Below, piece after piece: positions 1 to 4,508 of a DNA stretch of 5,273 bases. The number at the start of each line of letters is the position of its first letter. Position 1 is the stretch's first letter. The DNA is from Methanomicrobiales archaeon. Its GTDB lineage: Archaea; Halobacteriota; Methanomicrobia; Methanomicrobiales; Methanospirillaceae. The position numbers were made by a program, and so were the translations under genes. Location: contig JAAEES010000088.1 in assembly GCA_013415575.1 (NCBI GenBank), positions 1 to 5,273 on the forward strand. The letters run 5' to 3'. The notes beneath the pieces are model-generated. The model saw only the letters and a list, made by a program, of their open reading frames with translations. It made no database searches and had not been told where the DNA came from.

Positions 1-2
1 AA

Positions 3-87
3 CGCCGGGGAAGAGATTTGAACTCTTGAGGTGCAGGGCACCAGTGGCTTTCAAGGCCACCGCCTTACCGGTCTAGACTACCCCGGC
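3..87 (-). tRNA. tRNA-Ser (anticodon UGA), type II with long variable arm
   Basis: Read on the minus strand, this 85-nt sequence folds as a complete cloverleaf. The acceptor stem GCCGGGG (87-81) pairs with CCCCGGC (10-4). The anticodon stem GTGGC/GCCAC encloses a 7-nt loop CTTGAAA, so the anticodon is TGA (positions 53-51), reading UCA and related serine codons. A long variable arm (GGTGC-CCT-GCACC) is present, as expected for tRNA-Ser, followed by the T arm AAGAG-TTCAAAT-CTCTT. The discriminator base is G (position 3), the usual serine identity base. CCA is not encoded, since the bases after the discriminator are TT, so it must be added by a nucleotidyltransferase. No intron is present. Archaeal tRNAs carry G15 in the D loop, the target of archaeosine modification, which links it loosely to the RaSEA gene in this window. 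Confidence 0.97.
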
Positions 88-113
88 CCGGATATACTGG
101 TTGGTTGTTTGAT

Positions 114-123
114 CATAAAAAAA
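114..123 (-). promoter_or_regulatory. Possible TATA element for the tRNA-Ser gene
   Basis: On the minus strand this is TTTTTTTATG, ending about 27 nt before the first tRNA base. That is the distance expected for an archaeal TATA box whose transcript begins at or near the mature 5' end. The same T-run also lies directly after the stop codon of the upstream surface-protein gene, so it may act as terminator, promoter element or both. The match to a TATA consensus is loose. A closer TATAT (92-96) is too near the tRNA to serve. Confidence 0.3.
117..123 (-). terminator. T7 tract after the surface-protein gene
   Basis: Seven consecutive T residues on the minus strand begin 2 nt after the TGA stop (126-128) of the surface-protein gene. 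Archaeal RNA polymerase terminates on U-rich tracts without needing a hairpin, so this is a plausible intrinsic terminator. It would separate that mRNA from the downstream tRNA. It overlaps the candidate TATA element of the tRNA. Confidence 0.45.
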
Positions 124-125
124 TG

Positions 126-1241
126 TCACCGCCGCCTGCGGAACAGCAGGAACACGCCGACAAGGACCGCGACGATGATGACGATGACTGGAAGAGGAGC
201 CGACCTGGTGAGGGAGCTGCCGGTCCCCGTCGTTCCGGCAGGTTCATCAACCCCGGCGGTAACGCTGGTGGCCCCCTGGGTGAACAGCGTGACCTCTCCG
301 CTTGCCGAGTATTTGTAGGGATACACGGTCACGGTGATAATCCCCCCGGTGCCGTCAATCAGTACCTCCTCGCCTTCCATCTCTCCCTTGACATTGACTT
401 TCTGGACTGCTCCGGCAGCATCGGTGTACTCCATCACCCAGTCAATCCCGGATGAGGTGGAGATACGGACCTTGTCGCTCCCGGTCTGCACCGAAAATAC
501 CGCCGGATCATCACGGGAGGCCTGAGCGAAGGCGCTCATTACCGGAAGAGTGGTTGGCACCGTCGTGGTGGGCAGGGTGGTCGGTTCAGGTTTTTCGAGG
601 ACGGTGACCGTAACTCTCCCGATATATCCTTTGTAATCGGTAAAACTCACGTTGTAGATCCCTGGATCGGTGATTGGGGCACTGAGCACGAACGTTCCGT
701 CACTCTTTGTACTGATATAGTCCGGTCCAAAGACAGCCTCTTCCCCGGGTCCGATCACCTCAATCTGGACTCCGCTATTCTTTAAGCCAAATATCGAACC
801 CTCGATTTCGAGATTGCCATCCATCTCCTGCGTCAGCGGAGCGGTAAAGCGGAGTTCATCGGTCCGGTCGATGATCTCAATAACCCGGAGGGTGACAGAG
901 TCGCCGAGGTACCGGTAACCGGAAATGGGAAGAACTTCAACCTTGTAGACCCCTTTGGTAAGGTCGAAGGTGTCGAATACCACCGAGAATTCCTGGTTCG
1001 CCTGGAGGGTAACCGTCTCCCGTCCGATCTCCTCGACCGTGTAACCTGATTTCGAGAGCACAACGTCTACGCTTATTCCGGGCGGAATATTGCTAGTCCC
1101 GTTGATAACGAGCGGCATTCCCCGCTGTAATGTTGTGGGAGCATCGATGGTGAGTTCATACGCCTGTGCCAGGCCGGTGGCCAGAACCAGACAGATGAGC
1201 ACCCCCAGTGCCATCCGGATGCGAGGTGATGTTCTTTTCAT
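126..1241 (-). CDS. Secreted, C-terminally anchored surface protein with Ig-like modules and Thr/Pro linker (function unknown)
   Basis: A 371-residue protein probably exposed on the outer face of the membrane or S-layer. Visible parts: a basic N-terminus (KRTSPRIR) and hydrophobic core (residues 10-24) ending in AQA at 25-27, a good Sec signal peptide with cleavage before Y28; two beta-rich modules, about 28-122 and 127-215, that read like the Ig/S-layer-type repeats of Methanomicrobiales surface proteins; a linker PTTLPTTTVPTTLP (220-233); an unrecognised domain about 235-330; a Gly/Thr/Ser-rich spacer; a membrane helix about 350-367; and a final RRRR. N47-G-T and N197-V-S are possible N-glycosylation sites. 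The ATG at 1241 is chosen because AGGAAA lies 8 nt upstream. The in-frame ATG at 1250 (MSD) is a close alternative, and the open frame upstream to 1421 runs through the promoter region. Mature surface location is inferred from topology. The actual function is not recognisable. Confidence 0.85.
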   Translation of the reverse strand: MKRTSPRIRMALGVLICLVLATGLAQAYELTIDAPTTLQRGMPLVINGTSNIPPGISVDVVLSKSGYTVEEIGRETVTLQANQEFSVVFDTFDLTKGVYKVEVLPISGYRYLGDSVTLRVIEIIDRTDELRFTAPLTQEMDGNLEIEGSIFGLKNSGVQIEVIGPGEEAVFGPDYISTKSDGTFVLSAPITDPGIYNVSFTDYKGYIGRVTVTVLEKPEPTTLPTTTVPTTLPVMSAFAQASRDDPAVFSVQTGSDKVRISTSSGIDWVMEYTDAAGAVQKVNVKGEMEGEEVLIDGTGGIITVTVYPYKYSASGEVTLFTQGATSVTAGVDEPAGTTGTGSSLTRSAPLPVIVIIVAVLVGVFLLFRRRR

Positions 1242-1279
1242 ATCGCTCATTTCCTGTTCCCACGATAAATTACGTACCA

Positions 1280-1296
1280 CGCGCGAATCAGCGCGA
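1280..1296. repeat. Short CGCGC...GCGCG inverted repeat with an overlapping 10-bp-spaced direct repeat, upstream of the surface-protein gene
   Basis: CGCGC (1280-1284) and GCGCG (1291-1295) form a 5-bp inverted repeat around a 6-nt spacer. The same stretch also reads as GCGCGA repeated exactly one helical turn apart (1281-1286 and 1291-1296). It lies just downstream of the candidate minus-strand TATA, close to the predicted transcription start. It could be an operator or an mRNA 5' hairpin, or it could be chance in GC-rich DNA. Confidence 0.25.
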
Positions 1297-1303
1297 TAAG
1301 AGC

Positions 1304-1315
1304 TGAATAAAAATT
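1304..1315 (-). promoter_or_regulatory. Candidate TATA box for the surface-protein gene
   Basis: Minus-strand GAATTTTTATTC is the clearest AT-rich element upstream of the surface-protein start. A start of transcription about 25 nt downstream would fall near 1284, leaving a leader of roughly 40 nt that includes the AGGAAA ribosome-binding site. A second AT-rich element further upstream, GGTATTAAAG on the minus strand near 1327-1336, is an alternative. Confidence 0.4.
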
Positions 1316-1406
1316 CGGCTTCGAACTTTAATACCTTGCCGGATTGTGACACTCGCCGGACTCCGTGAAGAACCGGCATCCGATGTCCCATTGCCCCATG
1401 GGTGGG

Positions 1407-1416
1407 GCTATATATC
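1407..1416 (+). promoter_or_regulatory. TATA box for the RaSEA gene
   Basis: GCTATATATC is a good archaeal TATA match in otherwise GC-rich sequence. Transcription would start about 25 nt downstream, near 1437, giving a leader of about 12 nt before the ATG at 1450. This position also rules out the more upstream in-frame ATG at 1402, which lies before the TATA box. Confidence 0.6.
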
Positions 1417-1449
1417 TGCATAACCTATGAAGAGAAGAGTCCCGGAGTC

Positions 1450-2421
1450 ATGGAAAAACCGCTCGCGTGCTGGAAAGGCAATGACTACTATAAGGGCGAC
1501 GTGCTGCCCTCGCTCACCATTATCCTGAAGACCGGGGGGTGCCGTCATAACCGCTGCCGGATGTGCAGTTACCGTCTTGAGCGGTATACGGAACGCACTG
1601 AGGATCACCTCGCATCTCTCCTCCTTTCCCAGCTGGACTGGATCAGCGCCCGCTATGCGCTTGACGAGATCCCGATGGTGAAAATCTATACCTCAGGGAG
1701 CTTTTTCGATGCCGGTGAAGTTCCCCCGGTCGTGGTGGATGCCGCTGCTGGACTTTTCCGGGGAAAAGTGGTGATTGCCGAGACCCGGCCTGAGTTCGTC
1801 GAAGCCGGGAGGCTTGAGGAATTCCAGGCAAGGATCGATACCGGGGAATGGAAGACGCCCCTTACGGTGGCCATGGGCCTTGAGACCACCAATGATTTCA
1901 TCCGGGAAAAATGCATTGACAAGGGTTTTTCCTGGGAGGATTTCCTCGCCGCGGTCAGGGAGGCACGCACTGCAGGGGCCGGGGTCAAAGCCTACCTTCT
2001 CCACAAACCGTTGTTCCTCACCGAACAAGAGGCTCTTCTTGACATGCAGCAATCGATCCGGACTGTTTCCGGCATTGCCGACCTGGTCTCCATGAATCCC
2101 TGCACCGTCCAGCGGCATACCGAGCTGGAATACTACTGGAAATTGGGTGCGTACCGACCACCCTATCTCTGGAGTGTGCTCTCCCTCCTGATCTCTGCCC
2201 CGGTATTCGTGACTTGCGATCCGGTAGGGGGAGGCCGGTCCCGCGGACCGCATAACTGCGGCAAGTGTGATCATGATATTGTCAGTGCCATCCGTGATTT
2301 TTCACTCTCAAACGACAGAGGGCTTCTCAAAGATGTGTTCGAGAAGGGATGCAGCTGCCGTGATGAATGGGAGTACGTCCTTTCCCGGGAAATGCCGTAC
2401 AGCATGCCACTCACCCGGTAA
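1450..2421 (+). CDS. raSEA: Archaeosine biosynthesis radical SAM protein RaSEA
   Basis: A 323-residue radical SAM enzyme. In the family, RaSEA works with ArcS: ArcS attaches lysine to preQ0 at tRNA position 15, and RaSEA cleaves the adduct to leave the formamidine of archaeosine (G+), which stabilises the tRNA core. The sequence shows the family N-terminus (MEKPLACWKG) and, after a hydrophobic strand (PSLTIILKTGG), the cluster motif GCRHNRCRMC with C31, C36 and C39 (CX4CX2C) to bind the 4Fe-4S that cleaves S-adenosylmethionine. The core continues with KIYTSGSFFD (78-87), VIAETRPEF (108-116) and AMGLETTND (141-149). The C-terminal part has further cysteines at C256, C270/C273 (HNCGKCDHD) and C301/C303 (GCSC). 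The start is set by the TATA box at 1407-1416 and by family similarity; GGAG lies just before the ATG. The gene stands alone, divergent from the surface protein and convergent with the cyclodeaminase. ArcS is not in the window. Confidence 0.9.
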   Translation: MEKPLACWKGNDYYKGDVLPSLTIILKTGGCRHNRCRMCSYRLERYTERTEDHLASLLLSQLDWISARYALDEIPMVKIYTSGSFFDAGEVPPVVVDAAAGLFRGKVVIAETRPEFVEAGRLEEFQARIDTGEWKTPLTVAMGLETTNDFIREKCIDKGFSWEDFLAAVREARTAGAGVKAYLLHKPLFLTEQEALLDMQQSIRTVSGIADLVSMNPCTVQRHTELEYYWKLGAYRPPYLWSVLSLLISAPVFVTCDPVGGGRSRGPHNCGKCDHDIVSAIRDFSLSNDRGLLKDVFEKGCSCRDEWEYVLSREMPYSMPLTR

Positions 2422-2434
2422 ACCCGGATCGGGT
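2422..2434 (+). other. Small hairpin just after the RaSEA stop codon
   Basis: ACCCG-GAT-CGGGT is a perfect 5-bp stem with a 3-nt loop beginning immediately after the TAA stop. No T-tract follows directly, so it is not a bacterial-type terminator. It may protect the 3' end of the mRNA or be incidental. The rest of the convergent spacer (2435-2571) holds only the two T-tracts and no supportable gene. Confidence 0.25.
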
Positions 2435-2494
2435 GGTTCCGCGCAGGAGCGCCCGGATACGAGCCGGTAGAATCTGCGTCATGCTGCCTGCCCG

Positions 2495-2501
2495 TTTTTT
2501 T
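2495..2501 (+). terminator. T7 tract, probable terminator of the RaSEA transcript
   Basis: Seven T residues on the plus strand lie about 74 nt after the RaSEA stop, in the convergent intergenic spacer. A U-rich run of this length is the expected archaeal intrinsic termination signal. Confidence 0.45.
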
Positions 2502-2546
2502 CCGGCGTACCAGGATACCCGTCTCTCTTCAACCCGGCAGCCGGAT

Positions 2547-2551
2547 AAAAA
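2547..2551 (-). terminator. T5 tract, possible terminator of the cyclodeaminase transcript
   Basis: Five T residues on the minus strand lie about 20 nt after the TAA stop at 2572-2574. The minus strand is T-rich here, and a GC-rich inverted repeat (CCGGCAGCCGG, 2534-2544) lies just beyond. This mirrors the plus-strand T7 on the other side of the spacer, so each convergent gene has its own stop signal. Confidence 0.35.
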
Positions 2552-2571
2552 GGAGCTATTTTTCAGCAGGA

Positions 2572-3822
2572 TTACTGCAGACCGGCCTGCTGATGCCGGG
2601 CAGCCTGGAGGTCGAGCTGCTTTTCAAGCAGGGGGAGGAAGGTCCCGGCATCACTCACCACCCCGATTGCCTGCATGGTTCCCCGGTCCATCAGCTTTGT
2701 CAGGGATGACGGGTTGATGTCAACGCAGATGGTCTTGACATAAGACGGCAGGCAGTTGCCGACGGCAACTGAATGGAGGAGGGTTGCAACCATCAGGACC
2801 ATGCTGCAGTCAGCAGTATGCTCCCGTATCTGATCCTGGGCGACCATGGCGTCGGTGATCACATCGGGGAGCGGGCCGTCATCCCGGATAGACCCGGCGA
2901 GCAGGTACGGTATATCACGCTGGACACATTCGTACATGATTCCTCCGGTAATCACGCCGTTCTCGACCGCCTTTCTGATGGAACCGGCCCGCATAATCTC
3001 TGAAATGGCATAAAGGTGGTTTTTATGCCCACCGGTAACCGGTTTTCCGGTGCAGAGGTCCATCCCGAGGGATGTGCCGTACAGGTTGAATTCGATGTCG
3101 TGGGTCGCAAGCGCATTCCCGGCAAAGAGCACATCGATGTAGCCCTTCCTGATGATAGCGGCGAGAGAACGGGCAGCACCGGTGTGGATAATGGCAGGGC
3201 CACCGACGAGCGCTATCTTCCCCCCCTTCCGCTTGAGGTCGATCATCTCGGCAGCGACCTTGGCGATGATCGTCTCGCTCGGGCGTTCCGGAGAGACGGT
3301 CCCGTGCATGAACTCGAAGTGAGAGAGCTGCCGGGGCCGTTCCGGGGGGATGACCTGGACGCCTTCCTCACCAACAACGACCAGATCCCCCTTCTTCAGC
3401 TTGGAGAGCGGGGTACACCGGGCAACCATCTCCAGCGGGTCGACCACAACCAGGCAGTCCATCTCGATGTGCTGTACCGGCAGGAGCCTGCCGCTGTACC
3501 GAGCCGATGTCGGGTGGTGGGTGGTCGAATAGAACCCCTTAGGGACGATACGGTCCCCTTCAGCAGGTATGATCGAAACATCCTTTTCTTCAAGCAGGCG
3601 GGCACCATACCGGTGGATTTCTGAAAGTATCGCGGAGAGCTGCTGTTCGCTGTCTGCATTCACCTTGAGCCGGGCATAGCTCGGGTCGGTCTTTCGTTTG
3701 CCGACGTCAAAGACGATGATCTCGAAGTTGCCGCCCTTGTCCATGATCCGGTCAAAGACCCGGGTCATAATACCCGAATCGATGATATGCCCCTCGAGCT
3801 CAACCTCACGAAAGACCTGCAT
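2572..3822 (-). CDS. Archaeal ornithine cyclodeaminase, AgrE/ArgZ family (TIGR00300; LOR/SDH-like N-domain)
   Basis: A 416-residue cytosolic enzyme of the family long annotated as TIGR00300 or LOR/SDH bifunctional enzyme conserved domain protein. Members related to the C-terminal part of cyanobacterial AgrE/ArgZ, including a Methanococcus protein, convert ornithine to proline and ammonia with NAD+. The N-terminal domain (about 1-100) carries FREVELEGHIIDSGI (4-18) and the family signature GKRKTDPSYARLKV (41-54). The C-terminal nucleotide-binding region shows a Gly-rich strand-turn KIALVGGPAIIHTGAA (202-217), FAGNALATHDIE (233-244), NGVITGGIMYECV (288-300) and ICVDINPSS (365-373). The ATG at 3822 gives the family N-terminus. 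The 14 codons of open frame before it (to a TTG at 3864) contain the TATA box and so are not translated. No ribosome-binding site precedes the ATG, so the mRNA is probably leaderless. Family assignment is firm; the reaction in this organism is inferred from homologues. Confidence 0.85.
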   Translation of the reverse strand: MQVFREVELEGHIIDSGIMTRVFDRIMDKGGNFEIIVFDVGKRKTDPSYARLKVNADSEQQLSAILSEIHRYGARLLEEKDVSIIPAEGDRIVPKGFYSTTHHPTSARYSGRLLPVQHIEMDCLVVVDPLEMVARCTPLSKLKKGDLVVVGEEGVQVIPPERPRQLSHFEFMHGTVSPERPSETIIAKVAAEMIDLKRKGGKIALVGGPAIIHTGAARSLAAIIRKGYIDVLFAGNALATHDIEFNLYGTSLGMDLCTGKPVTGGHKNHLYAISEIMRAGSIRKAVENGVITGGIMYECVQRDIPYLLAGSIRDDGPLPDVITDAMVAQDQIREHTADCSMVLMVATLLHSVAVGNCLPSYVKTICVDINPSSLTKLMDRGTMQAIGVVSDAGTFLPLLEKQLDLQAARHQQAGLQ

Positions 3823-3845
3823 ATACGAAAATCTTTGGTGATGAT

Positions 3846-3857
3846 CCTTTAAATAAT
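3846..3857 (-). promoter_or_regulatory. TATA box for the cyclodeaminase gene
   Basis: Minus-strand AATTATTTAAAG contains the strong archaeal core TTTAAA (3848-3853). About 25 nt downstream is 3825, essentially at the ATG (3822). This makes the transcript leaderless or nearly so, agrees with the lack of a Shine-Dalgarno sequence, and shows the gene has its own promoter despite lying only 83 nt after cobY. Confidence 0.65.
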
Positions 3858-3870
3858 TCTCCAACGAGGG

Positions 3871-3875
3871 AAAAA
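3871..3875 (-). terminator. T5 tract after cobY
   Basis: In the 83-nt spacer the minus strand reads CCCTATTTTTCCC about 30 nt after the cobY TAA stop. It is a short U-rich tract that could end the cobD-cobY transcript just before the cyclodeaminase promoter. It is short, so read-through is possible. Confidence 0.35.
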
Positions 3876-3905
3876 TAGGGTTTTTTCAGGCCAACACGGA
3901 CTGGA

Positions 3906-4508
3906 TTAAGGCTTTCCCTGATCCCGCACCATAGTTCGCAGCAGGTCGAGTTCCTCCCGGGTGTTGATATTATAGGCCAGGCCCTTGTCAGCGATGATGA
4001 GCAGGAGCTCATCCTGAGGCCGATCGATGAGATCTCCCCGGAGAATATTGATCCCCGCCGGACAGGCGGTGATCCCGTTGACGGTCCCGGTATACGATGA
4101 CCGGCACCCGGACATGCTGGCCAGTTTGCGGGGAATCCAGACCGAGCAGGCCTCCTTCCCCGATTCCCGGTACCGGGTCTCGACCTCCAGGATGATTTCC
4201 GGACGGAGGCACGGCAGATCAGCCACACAGGTGAAGAACGGGCCGGTCACTCCAATAGTGCCGACAGCTTCAGCTATATCATCAATATAGCCTGCACCGG
4301 ACGCGGTGAGATAGGTGATTCTCCTGGCCCTGCACCAGTTCTGAGTAAACGGCGTCTTTCCGGAGAGGACAATCACCACGTCATGTCCGGCTGCGGTAAA
4401 GGCATCGATGACGTACTCGATCATCGGTTTACCGCAGATGAGCACCAGCGGTTTTTCCCCCAAATCAAGACGGGTCCCGCCACCTCCCGCAAGGATCAGC
4501 GCAAGCAC
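3906..4508 (-). CDS. cobY: Adenosylcobinamide-phosphate guanylyltransferase CobY (NTP transferase fold)
   Basis: A 200-residue nucleotidyltransferase. CobY transfers GMP from GTP to adenosylcobinamide phosphate, giving adenosylcobinamide-GDP, the activated intermediate for attaching the lower ligand of B12-type cofactors; in archaea it replaces the guanylyltransferase half of bacterial CobU. The N-terminus LALILAGGGGTRL (2-14) followed by EKPL (18-21, with K19) is the nucleotide-binding signature of the MobA-like GT-A fold. ADLPCL (96-101) supplies the metal-binding aspartate D97, and YNINTREELDLL (179-190) is the typical C-terminal motif. The length is usual for CobY. The start is GTG at 4508, with GAGGTG 8 nt upstream, inside the end of cobD; the genes overlap by 13 nt. 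MobA and other small NTP transferases share the fold, but the cobD partner and the short length favour CobY. Confidence 0.85.
   Translation of the reverse strand: MLALILAGGGGTRLDLGEKPLVLICGKPMIEYVIDAFTAAGHDVVIVLSGKTPFTQNWCRARRITYLTASGAGYIDDIAEAVGTIGVTGPFFTCVADLPCLRPEIILEVETRYRESGKEACSVWIPRKLASMSGCRSSYTGTVNGITACPAGINILRGDLIDRPQDELLLIIADKGLAYNINTREELDLLRTMVRDQGKP

Noticed and set aside
3..87. tRNA gene as an attachment site for an integrated element
   Set aside because: No integrase, no repeated tRNA 3' fragment elsewhere in the window, and the neighbouring genes are ordinary chromosomal ones. The 3' side of the tRNA is outside the window.
31..455. Plus-strand open frames across the tRNA and the 3' end of the surface-protein gene
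   Set aside because: They run antisense through a tRNA gene and the C-terminal anchor coding region. They are low-complexity, with a run of Asp arising from the antisense of the hydrophobic helix.
1242..1421. N-terminal extension of the surface protein up to an ATG at 1421
   Set aside because: It would bury the signal peptide in the middle of the protein and would translate through the promoter region.
1402..1449. Upstream ATG start for RaSEA at 1402
   Set aside because: It precedes the TATA box at 1407-1416, so it would not be transcribed. The family N-terminus begins at the ATG at 1450.
1693..2274. Minus-strand open frame (about 190 codons) opposite RaSEA
   Set aside because: Antisense shadow of a conserved radical SAM gene; composition is not protein-like and no promoter is visible.
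3016..3624. Long plus-strand open frame (about 200 codons) opposite the cyclodeaminase gene
   Set aside because: It lies wholly antisense to a well-conserved gene, has no recognisable domain or ribosome-binding site, and is explained by GC-rich codon use.
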